A stretch of DNA of 13,594 nt. Origin: Pseudomonadota bacterium (lineage in GTDB: Bacteria > Pseudomonadota > Gammaproteobacteria > Burkholderiales > Thiobacillaceae). Shown here in pieces: positions 1 to 6,761 of this stretch. The translations under genes were made by a program, and so were the position numbers. The DNA lies in contig JAKBJA010000057.1 in the NCBI GenBank assembly GCA_021836225.1, forward strand, positions 1 to 13,594, written 5' to 3'. A model generated the notes under the pieces. That model saw nothing but the letters and a program-made list of their open reading frames with translations, made no database searches and had not been told where the DNA came from. Position 1 is the first letter of the stretch, and each line of letters begins with the position of its first letter.

Positions 1-512
1 TGGCGTTGATCATCATTTATCTGGTGCTGGCGGCGCAGTTCGAAAGCTTCGTCTCGCCCTTCATCATCCTGCTCACCGTGCCGCTCGCCGCCACCGGCGC
101 GTTGCTGGCGCTGAAGCTCACCGGCGCGACCCTCAACGTCTACAGCCAGATCGGACTGGTGATGCTGGTCGGCCTGATCACCAAGCACGGCATCCTGATC
201 GTCGAATTCGCCAACCAGTTGCGCGAACGCGGCAAGCCCAGGGTCGAGGCGGTGATCGAGGCCGCCAGCCTGCGTCTGCGGCCGATTCTGATGACCACCG
301 CGGCGATGGTGCTGGGCGCGGTGCCGCTCGCGCTCGCCACCGGCGCCGGCGCGGAGTCGCGCTCGCCCATCGGCTGGGTCATCGTCGGCGGCTTGCTGCT
401 CGGTACTCTGCTGACGTTGTTCGTGATCCCAGTGGCCTATACCCTGCTGACGCGCGACCGCGCAGCCGCCGTCAGCGCACCCCAACCGCTCGCCCCCACT
501 CCCCAGAATTGA
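1..512 (+). CDS. RND-family efflux permease, C-terminal part (5' truncated by window edge)
   Basis: The reading frame is open from the first complete codon at position 3 to the TAA ending at 512, so the gene began upstream of the window and only about 169 residues are seen. The sequence matches the last transmembrane block of AcrB/MexB-type inner-membrane pumps: it opens with the conserved YLVLAAQFESF segment, continues through GLVMLVGLITKHGILIVEF and the LRPILMTT turn, and closes with a hydrophobic helix ending VIPVAYTLL. Such pumps use the proton gradient to export drugs, solvents or metals, working with a periplasmic adaptor and an outer-membrane channel. Neither partner is visible here, and they would normally lie upstream. 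The substrate cannot be read from this fragment. The last 15 or so residues are Ala/Pro-rich and probably cytoplasmic. The family call is secure; the subfamily is not. Confidence 0.93.
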   Translation, partial: ALIIIYLVLAAQFESFVSPFIILLTVPLAATGALLALKLTGATLNVYSQIGLVMLVGLITKHGILIVEFANQLRERGKPRVEAVIEAASLRLRPILMTTAAMVLGAVPLALATGAGAESRSPIGWVIVGGLLLGTLLTLFVIPVAYTLLTRDRAAAVSAPQPLAPTPQN

Positions 513-521
513 CGAAATCGC

Positions 522-555
522 CCACCGCCTTGACGAAGCTTCGTCAGGGCGGTGG
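522..555. repeat. 34-bp near-perfect palindrome after the RND gene
   Basis: CCACCGCC at 522-529 pairs with GGCGGTGG at 548-555, and the inner TGACGAAG pairs with CTTCGTCA around a central HindIII-like AAGCTT (536-541). The only irregularity is T530 against G547, a G-U wobble in RNA. It starts ten bases after the efflux stop codon, the usual place for a transcription terminator, but no T-run follows on either side. It could be an atypical terminator, an mRNA 3'-end stabiliser or a protein-binding palindrome. Confidence 0.6.
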
Positions 556-682
556 CGGCTCGCCTTCATCATGCCGTCAAACCCGCCTGATTTAATGCGG
601 TTTTCCACGCCATCCGGCGTCACGGGAGACTGGCATGAACCCTGCTCAATCCTATGCAAAGACACCGCAAGGAGAAACCGAG

Positions 683-949
683 ATGATCGAAATCGAACCC
701 GGCAACATCCTGGACATCAGCCTGAAAGAGGATGCCCAGGGCCGCGATCGCGTTGAGGTGACGCTGCAATCACACGGCTGCGCCCTCAACCTCACCCCGC
801 ATCAGGCACGTGTGTTGGCGACCGAACTCATCATGGCGGTCAACCGCGCCGAAGTGCGCAGCAATCTCAAGCACAGTCAGAACATGGTGCGCAGCACCCA
901 ACCGGCCGAGCAAAAGCGGGGGCTGTTCCACCAGGCTTTTGCCAAATAG
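683..949 (+). CDS. Small hypothetical protein, 88 residues
   Basis: I do not recognise this protein. I chose the ATG at 683 because AAGGAG (669-674) sits eight bases before it, an ideal ribosome-binding site. An in-frame ATG at 635, preceded by GGGAGA, would give 104 residues and cannot be excluded. The product is soluble, with no signal peptide or membrane segment. The N-terminal half reads as alternating beta-type sequence (EPGNILDISL, RVEVTLQSHG) and the middle as an amphipathic helix (LTPHQARVLATELIMAV). The tail is polar and basic. One cysteine is present. The beta-hairpin-plus-helix layout suggests a small regulatory or binding protein, but no function can be assigned. It has its own start region after the palindrome and is followed by a structured terminator region, so it may be a single-gene transcript. 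Confidence 0.6.
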   Translation: MIEIEPGNILDISLKEDAQGRDRVEVTLQSHGCALNLTPHQARVLATELIMAVNRAEVRSNLKHSQNMVRSTQPAEQKRGLFHQAFAK

Positions 950-957
950 TTTTCAGG

Positions 958-1096
958 CCAGTCGGCTTCGACTGGACCGGGGTAGCGGGCAGCCAGCCTG
1001 AGCTATCCAATAAGTCGCCTCCGATTGTCGGAGGCCCGCCATCCGTGATAGGGTGGCACTCAGGCGCGAAGGATTCGTCCTCGCGCCTTTTTATTT
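958..1096 (+). ncRNA. Candidate structured RNA: five consecutive hairpins ending in a terminator
   Basis: Five stem-loops follow one another on the plus strand. CCAGTCG/CGACTGG is at 958-975; GGGTAGC/GCTATCC with one G-U pair at 980-1008; GCCTCCGA/TCGGAGGC at 1017-1035; GCCATCC/GGGTGGC with one G-U pair at 1038-1057; and the terminator at 1063-1096. The stems were paired by hand and no folding energy was computed. It could be a free small RNA, the 3' UTR of the small gene upstream, or a 5' leader with an attenuator for the thioredoxin gene 41 bases downstream. It matches no riboswitch class I can recall. Confidence 0.35.
1063..1096 (+). terminator. Intrinsic (rho-independent) terminator
   Basis: GGCGCG (1063-1068) pairs with CGCGCC (1082-1087), and AGGA (1070-1073) with TCCT (1078-1081), with A1069 bulged and a TTCG tetraloop at 1074-1077. 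TTTTTATTT follows at 1088-1096. Strong GC stem, stable UUCG loop and U-tract make this the clearest terminator in the window. It stops transcripts from the small upstream gene or from the structured region. It lies only 41 bp before the thioredoxin start, so it could also act as an attenuator. Confidence 0.88.
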
Positions 1097-1137
1097 ATGC
1101 CCTTCAGGGTGTTTTCACTACTTCGCAGGAACTCAGC

Positions 1138-1515
1138 ATGGCTGTCATCGAACTCACCAAGGACAATTTCGAATCCACCATCAACGGCAACGATGTCGTC
1201 GTCGTCGACTTCTGGGCGCCCTGGTGCGGGCCCTGCCGCGGCTTCGCGCCGATTTTCGAGGCTGCGTCCGAGAACCACGCCAATATCGTGTTCGCCAAGG
1301 TCAACACCGAGGTCGAGCAGGAGCTGGCCGGCTATTTCCAGATCCGCTCGATTCCCACCCTGATGGTGTTCCGCGAACAGGTCATCCTCTATTCGGAAGC
1401 CGGCTCGCTGCCCGCCAACGCGCTGGATTCCCTGATCGAGCAGGTGATGGGCCTGGACATGGCGCAGGTCCACAAGGACATCGCCGAGCAGCAGGCACAG
1501 CAGGGGCAGGCCTAA
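1138..1515 (+). CDS. Thioredoxin-family protein
   Basis: This is a cytoplasmic dithiol-disulfide reductase of the thioredoxin fold, 125 residues against about 108 for classical TrxA. The active site WCGPC has its redox cysteines at residues 30 and 33, the buried Asp is D24 in VVVDFWAPWC, and the cis-proline is P73 in SIPT. The start at 1138 is favoured by AGGA at 1127-1130, seven bases upstream; the frame is open further 5' but that part runs through the terminator. Two oddities stand out: RGFAP follows the active site where TrxA has K-M-I-A-P, and a C-terminal extension after about residue 105 ends in a Gln/Ala-rich tail. It is therefore a TrxA-like paralogue rather than certainly the housekeeping TrxA. 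Its TAA overlaps the stop codon of convergent hda. Confidence 0.92.
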   Translation: MAVIELTKDNFESTINGNDVVVVDFWAPWCGPCRGFAPIFEAASENHANIVFAKVNTEVEQELAGYFQIRSIPTLMVFREQVILYSEAGSLPANALDSLIEQVMGLDMAQVHKDIAEQQAQQGQA

Positions 1516-2153
1516 GCGCGCAGCAACTGCCGCAGCAGCGGCAGCTTGATCGGGCGGCGCGTTTCCAGGCTGAACCGGTCGAGCGCCTCGAGCACCCGCA
1601 GCAGGCTCTGCATGTCGCGCGCGGTGTGATTCAACAGATAGTCCGCCACCTGGGGTTCCAGCCGGAAGCCCAGGGTTTCGGCGTGCTGGCCCAGTGCGGC
1701 GCGCTTCTCGGCGTCGTTAAGGCCATGCAGCTGGAACACCAGTCCCCAGCCAAGCCGGGTCTTCAAGTCCGGCATGACCGGCAGTTCAGCCGGCGCCACA
1801 TTGCCCGCCGCCAGCCACAGCCCGCCCGCCTCGCGCACCCGGTTGAACGCGGCGAAGCCCGCGTGCTGCTGTGCTTCGGTCCAGGTTTCCACCTGATCCG
1901 CGATTACTGCCTGCGCCGCCTGCTGTCCGCTGAAATCGACCGTCATCCCGCGCGCCTGGCAGGCATGCCCCCAGGCCGCCAGCAGATAACTCTTGCCGCT
2001 GCCCGGCGCGCCCCATACGTAGACCATGCGCTCGGCGGCGCTGCCGTCGAGCATGGCCTGCAATTGCGCCATCAGCTCGACGTTGCGCCCCGCCACGAAA
2101 CGAGCGAGTTCGGGCCGGGCGGGGGGACGGATATCGAGAAGCAGTTGTTGCAT
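1512..2153 (-). CDS. hda: DnaA regulatory inactivator Hda
   Basis: Hda is a DnaA-like AAA+ protein that, bound to the DNA-loaded sliding clamp, triggers hydrolysis of DnaA-ATP and prevents re-initiation of replication. The 213-residue product begins with QQLLLDI, a match to the clamp-binding motif found at the N-terminus of Hda, and this fixes the start at 2153. The frame is open upstream but crosses the nadA start. Walker A is GAPGSGKS (48-55). Walker B is weak (AVIADQ, 82-87), as is common in this family. PDLKTRLGWG (128-137) carries the expected arginine finger, R133, and ARDMQSLL carries sensor-2 R179. The protein ends before any domain IV DNA-binding helix, which separates it from DnaA. 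No good ribosome-binding site is visible. It is divergent from nadA and convergent with thioredoxin. Confidence 0.9.
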   Translation of the reverse strand: MQQLLLDIRPPARPELARFVAGRNVELMAQLQAMLDGSAAERMVYVWGAPGSGKSYLLAAWGHACQARGMTVDFSGQQAAQAVIADQVETWTEAQQHAGFAAFNRVREAGGLWLAAGNVAPAELPVMPDLKTRLGWGLVFQLHGLNDAEKRAALGQHAETLGFRLEPQVADYLLNHTARDMQSLLRVLEALDRFSLETRRPIKLPLLRQLLRA

Positions 2154-2303
2154 AGGGGCGCAAGGATACGGCACTTGTCCCCGGCGCGGTAGCCGGGGGA
2201 AAGCCCCGCCTGGCTCCAGAAAAACCCGGGCGCCGCCAGGTGAAAACGCCTGCCGCACGCAGCTATACTTGGCGTTTTCGCACTTGATGCCCGAGCCGCC
2301 CCG
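2154..2303. promoter_or_regulatory. Divergent hda-nadA promoter region
   Basis: This 150-bp gap must hold the promoters of both genes. A TATACT at 2264-2269 is a plausible -10 for nadA, but I see no convincing -35 at the right distance. A hairpin, CCCCGGC (2179-2185) with GCCGGGG (2192-2198) and a six-base loop, lies on the hda side and would be in the hda leader or control region. No NadR/NrtR-type operator could be identified by eye. Confidence 0.35.
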
Positions 2304-3374
2304 ATGAGCCTTGCCTTTCCCTTTCCCGTTCCGGTCAGACCCGTGATCCAAGCGCCGCCGATGGTGGAGGAAGTGCTCACCGACGACGAGCGCACGGCGC
2401 TGAAAGCGCGCATCAAGCGCCTGATGAAGGAACAGGATGCGGTGCTGGTCGCGCATTACTACACGTCAGCCGACCTGCAGGACCTGGCCGAGGAAACCGG
2501 CGGCTGCGTGTCCGACTCGCTGGAAATGGCGCGCTTCGGTCATGCCCATCCGGCGAAGACGCTGATCGTCGCCGGGGTCAAGTTCATGGGCGAGACGGCG
2601 AAGATCCTCAACCCGGAAAAGCGCGTCATCATGCCCGACCTGGCCGCCGAGTGTTCGCTCGACCTCGCCTGCCCGGCCGACGAGTTCGCAGCCTTCTGCG
2701 ACGCCCACCCTGACCGATTGTCGGTCGTCTACGCGAACACCAGTGCCGCGGTGAAGGCGCGCGCCGACTGGGTCGTCACCTCTGGCATCGCCGCCAAGAT
2801 CGTCAAATACCTGCATCAGCAGGGCAACAAACTGCTGTGGGCGCCGGACCGCCACCTCGGCAACTACGTGCAACGGGTGACCGGTGCCGACATGCTGCTG
2901 TGGCAAGGTTCCTGCGTGGTGCACGAAGCGTTCAAGGCCGAAGCACTGAAGAAGCTGCGCGCCGAGCACCCGAACGCTGCGGTGCTGGTGCACCCGGAGT
3001 CGCCCGAGTCGGTGATCGCGCTCGCCGACGTGGTCGGCTCGACCACGCAACTGATTGAGGCCGTGCGCACGCTGCCCAATCCTGAATTCATCGTCGCCAC
3101 CGACAACGGCATCTTCCACAAGATGCACGCCGCAGCACCCGGCAAACTTTTGCTGGAAGCGCCGACCGCCGGCGAGGGCGCGACCTGCCAGTCCTGCGCC
3201 CACTGCCCGTGGATGGCGATGAACGGTCTGCGGAAGCTCGCCGCCGTGCTGGAGAACGGCGGCAACGAGATCCATATCGAGGAATCCATCCGCGCCAAAG
3301 CCGCCGTTTCGATCCAGCGCATGCTGGACTTCGCGGCGGCCGAAAAGGCCGGCCGCATCCAACTGGGCGACTAA
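2304..3374 (+). CDS. nadA: Quinolinate synthase NadA
   Basis: NadA condenses iminoaspartate with dihydroxyacetone phosphate to quinolinate, the second step of de novo NAD synthesis, using an oxygen-sensitive [4Fe-4S] cluster. The 356-residue product is full length. The expected cluster ligands are present: C117 in [12 protein letters not shown]204 in WQGSCVVHE and C301 in the CQSCAHC motif (C295, C298, C301), followed by [19 protein letters not shown] near residue 51 is the substrate-binding start of the first domain. The first 20 residues are Pro-rich and not conserved in the family, so M20 is a possible alternative start. NadB and NadC are not nearby. A DUF808 gene follows after 12 bp, so the two are likely co-transcribed. 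Confidence 0.97.
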   Translation: MSLAFPFPVPVRPVIQAPPMVEEVLTDDERTALKARIKRLMKEQDAVLVAHYYTSADLQDLAEETGGCVSDSLEMARFGHAHPAKTLIVAGVKFMGETAKILNPEKRVIMPDLAAECSLDLACPADEFAAFCDAHPDRLSVVYANTSAAVKARADWVVTSGIAAKIVKYLHQQGNKLLWAPDRHLGNYVQRVTGADMLLWQGSCVVHEAFKAEALKKLRAEHPNAAVLVHPESPESVIALADVVGSTTQLIEAVRTLPNPEFIVATDNGIFHKMHAAAPGKLLLEAPTAGEGATCQSCAHCPWMAMNGLRKLAAVLENGGNEIHIEESIRAKAAVSIQRMLDFAAAEKAGRIQLGD

Positions 3375-3386
3375 GGGGAGCGCACC

Positions 3387-4307
<921 letters not shown>

Positions 4308-4319
4308 CCCGGCTCTGGC

Positions 4320-5171
4320 TTATTTCTGGAACGGCTGGATCAGCTTGCGCACCGTGTCGTAGGCAGGGTCGTCAACCACGACGAAGCCATCACAAGCCTT
4401 GTCGAAGGCTTCCAGCGTGGCGGCCCGCTCGGGGGTGCTCTTGTTCAGGGCCAATAGCGCATTGCGCAGCTGGTTGCGCACCGCCTCCGGCATGCCGGGA
4501 TGCACGGCAAAGATATACGAAGGCAGCGGCGCGGTGCTGCCGACCACCGCGATGCCCTTGCCCTTGAACTCATCAGCGACGGAATCCTTGAGGATGCCGC
4601 CGTCGAAGTCGCCCGCCAGCACCGCCTTGGCAATATTGTCGTAATGCTTGAGGTAGGCAAAGGTCGAAAAATCGCTGGACTTCAGCCCCATCGATTCGAC
4701 CGCCGCCCTTTGCAGCAAGGCCTTTTCATCGCCGAAGGCAAAGCGCTTGCCCTTGAGCCCGGCCGGCGTATTGATGCCGGAGCCGGCTTTCACGCCGATC
4801 ACCAGGGAGAAGTGCGGACGCCCGTCGGCAGTGGGCGCAACCAGCGGAATCACGCCGTATTTCTTGCGCGCCTCGATATAGGCCACCGGTGTGAGGTAGG
4901 CAATCTGCGTCTGGCCCGTGCCCAGGTCTTCCACGGCGGACCCCAGATTGGGCGATGGCCGGAAGCGGACATTGAGGTTGGTGCTCAGCGCAAGGTGATT
5001 GGTCAGCGCGCTCATGCGCTTGATCATCTCGACCGGAATATCCATGGCCACCGAGCCCATGGTGACTTCCCGGGTTTGCGTGCCTGGATTGGGTGCGGCC
5101 CAGACGGAGGCAAGCGATACGCTCAGCAGTACGGTAGCCAGCAGGGTCTGATATGCCTGTTTCAAATTCAT
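4320..5171 (-). CDS. PhnD-like periplasmic substrate-binding protein (orphan)
   Basis: The 283-residue product has a classical signal peptide (MNLKQ, then a hydrophobic stretch, probable cleavage after VWA, residue 25) and no lipobox cysteine, so it should be a free periplasmic protein. The mature part fits the phosphate/phosphite/phosphonate binding-protein family: MGSVAMDIPVEMIKRMSAL, an AVEDLGTGQTQIAYLTPVAYIEA segment, GLKGKRFAFGD, and FDGGILKDSV with a YIFAVHPGMP return strand. PhnD proteins normally deliver ligand to PhnE/PhnC, but neither is present. Instead, the start codon overlaps the diguanylate cyclase stop (ATGA, 5168-5171), so the two are translationally coupled. The context suggests a ligand receptor for that enzyme rather than a transport component. 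AAGG eight bases or so upstream is a usable ribosome-binding site. The ligand is unknown; family members also bind non-phosphorus ligands. Confidence 0.88.
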   Translation of the reverse strand: MNLKQAYQTLLATVLLSVSLASVWAAPNPGTQTREVTMGSVAMDIPVEMIKRMSALTNHLALSTNLNVRFRPSPNLGSAVEDLGTGQTQIAYLTPVAYIEARKKYGVIPLVAPTADGRPHFSLVIGVKAGSGINTPAGLKGKRFAFGDEKALLQRAAVESMGLKSSDFSTFAYLKHYDNIAKAVLAGDFDGGILKDSVADEFKGKGIAVVGSTAPLPSYIFAVHPGMPEAVRNQLRNALLALNKSTPERAATLEAFDKACDGFVVVDDPAYDTVRKLIQPFQK

Positions 5172-6487
5172 GAGGTTTCCCTTTCCTGGAATCGGATTGC
5201 ATCGGTATACACGCTGTAACGGTTTCGCCCGCTATGCTTGGCCTGATAGAGCGCCTTGTCGGCCGCATAGTAGAGCGCCTGCGGCGTTTTCATCGAATTG
5301 TCGTATTGCGCAATGCCCACACTCAGGCTGATATTCAAGCGGGATCCCTCGTAGTCAAACCGATGTGCCCGCACGCTTTCCAGGAGTATCTCGATGAACA
5401 TTTCGGCCTGCGCGGCATCCGTGTGATAGAGCACGATGCCGAATTCGTCGCCCCCGAGACGCGCAGGCAAGTCGGACTTGCGGACATGCAGGCGCATGAG
5501 GCTGCTGATATCCCGCAGCACCTCATCCCCGGCGCCGTGACCATGTCTGTCGTTGATCAGTTTGAAATGGTCGATGTCGAACAGCACCAGCGTAATCTCT
5601 TCATCAAAACGCTCGGACTGATGGAACATCCGTGACAGGGTTTCATCGAATTTGCGGCGGTTGGGCAACTCGGTCAGCCAGTCGGTCGTGGCCATGGTGC
5701 TGAGCAAATCGAGTGCCTGCTCAAGCTCCCGGGTACGCCCCCCCAGCTGGACGTTCTTGTCCCGCAACTCCTGGTTGGCAAAGTCGATCTTGTTATGCAA
5801 CTGGTGGTGATAACTGGCGAGCGACCTGTTCAGGGTGTTGAACACCGATACCAGCCGCCCGATTTCGTCCCGGCTTTTCACCTCCAGATCGCGGGCGATG
5901 AAGGAGTCGCCCCTTTCCACCGCCTCCTCCATCGCCGTCGTCAGCTTGCGGATCGGCGAGACGATGCCGCTTGCGGTAAAAAAATAGACAATCAGTCCGA
6001 GTATCGTGCCAAAAATGATCTGTTCGATGAAAACGCGCCAGTAGAGCTCATTGAGCGCACTTTCCAGCGCATCGGTCGACATATCGACGGTCACGCCGCC
6101 GATGGTCTGGCCGTCGAATACGACGGGCGATTCAAAGCGCTTGTAGGACCCGGCCCCCTCCCCCAGCGCCTGGGTCATCGCGCGTCCGCCCCGGTTGAGA
6201 ATGACGACGCGGATCACGTTGGCCTGCCGCGCGACATTGGCGGCCAGGATTTCCAGATTGCCATAGTCGTATCCGGCGACCAGGGAAGCCGCGCCGGAAG
6301 CGGTGGCATTGGCCACGCTCTGGCCCGCCTTGTCGATCAATTCGCCGAGAGGGCCACGCTCGTTCTGGACGCGAAGCACGCCGATGGCGGCCGAGGTCAT
6401 CAGGACACCAGCCATGACATAGCCCACGAGCTTGCTGCCCAAACCGAACTTCAAATTGTTCTCCTCCGTTTCCGTGTTTACGGCCAT
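5168..6487 (-). CDS. Membrane-bound diguanylate cyclase (sensor-HAMP-GGDEF)
   Basis: This 439-residue protein makes cyclic di-GMP from two GTP. In order: a cytoplasmic N-terminus, membrane helix about 19-39, a periplasmic sensor of about 110 residues (40-150), a second helix about 152-176, HAMP (about 173-225), a coiled-coil linker (about 226-265) and a GGDEF domain (266-430). The catalytic GGDEF is intact at 345-349, with TDWLTELPNRR at 268-278. The product-inhibition site RxxD is present (R336-D339), so feedback control is expected. There is no EAL domain. The start at 6487 is chosen because TM1 follows at the usual distance, and the upstream extension is basic, low-complexity and unlike protein. 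Eleven G residues touch the ATG and no normal ribosome-binding site is seen. The periplasmic sensor beside a co-encoded binding protein suggests ligand control from outside. Confidence 0.93.
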   Translation of the reverse strand: MAVNTETEENNLKFGLGSKLVGYVMAGVLMTSAAIGVLRVQNERGPLGELIDKAGQSVANATASGAASLVAGYDYGNLEILAANVARQANVIRVVILNRGGRAMTQALGEGAGSYKRFESPVVFDGQTIGGVTVDMSTDALESALNELYWRVFIEQIIFGTILGLIVYFFTASGIVSPIRKLTTAMEEAVERGDSFIARDLEVKSRDEIGRLVSVFNTLNRSLASYHHQLHNKIDFANQELRDKNVQLGGRTRELEQALDLLSTMATTDWLTELPNRRKFDETLSRMFHQSERFDEEITLVLFDIDHFKLINDRHGHGAGDEVLRDISSLMRLHVRKSDLPARLGGDEFGIVLYHTDAAQAEMFIEILLESVRAHRFDYEGSRLNISLSVGIAQYDNSMKTPQALYYAADKALYQAKHSGRNRYSVYTDAIRFQERETS

Positions 6488-6498
6488 CCCCCCCCCCC
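6488..6498 (-). repeat. Eleven-base homopolymer (poly-G on the coding strand) at a start codon
   Basis: Eleven C on the plus strand, read as eleven G on the minus strand, end at the base immediately before the ATG of the diguanylate cyclase. No separate AGGAGG-like site lies upstream, so the tract itself is the only G-rich sequence that could pair with the 16S rRNA tail. Tracts of this length are prone to slipped-strand mutation. Confidence 0.9.
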
Positions 6499-6761
6499 GG
6501 AATTGATGGTACGAAATGTCAATTTTTAACAAATAAAACAATGACTTGATGTCGCCTTTTCGACAGCCAGGATGAAAACCGTACACCCTGCCGACCTCGT
6601 TGAGCCATTCACTCGCTCCGGTTACGTGCGGGACAGGGCTTCCTCCCGCAGCCGCGCTTGCACACCCACCGGCCAAGGAATGCCTCGCCCGACAAAACCG
6701 AAGACGACGCGGTCGCCCGGGAATATCCCGTAAAATACGAGTTTTGCAGCACCGCCCCGCC
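6499..6761. promoter_or_regulatory. Divergent control region between the diguanylate cyclase and the FAD oxidoreductase
   Basis: An AT-rich island (about 6513-6548) stands out in the GC-rich surroundings and is on the correct side to drive the minus-strand operon. It includes a perfect TTGACA (6522-6517, minus), but the matching -10 position would fall in the poly-G edge, so this exact pair is not a normal sigma-70 promoter. Towards the plus-strand gene there is TAAAAT at 6731-6736 (a -10-like hexamer, no good -35), a short inverted repeat CGGGA-ATA-TCCCG at 6718-6730, and GCGGGA/TCCCGC at 6628-6649. The frame of the FAD gene is open back to 6600, but no protein-like conservation is apparent there. 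Confidence 0.4.

Noticed and set aside
1045..1137. Longer thioredoxin start upstream of 1138
   Set aside because: The extension would be encoded by the terminator stem and T-run, and the family's usual N-terminus begins at 1138 with a ribosome-binding site.
2154..2456. N-terminal extension of hda by about 100 codons
   Set aside because: The added sequence crosses the divergent control region and the nadA start and has no similarity to Hda, whose clamp-binding motif belongs at the N-terminus.
6545..6570. Possible Pho box upstream of the cyclase and binding-protein operon (CTGTCGA, then GCGACAT at 11-bp spacing)
   Set aside because: Only about five and four of seven positions match CTGTCAT, far weaker than the phoB site; at this level chance matches are expected.
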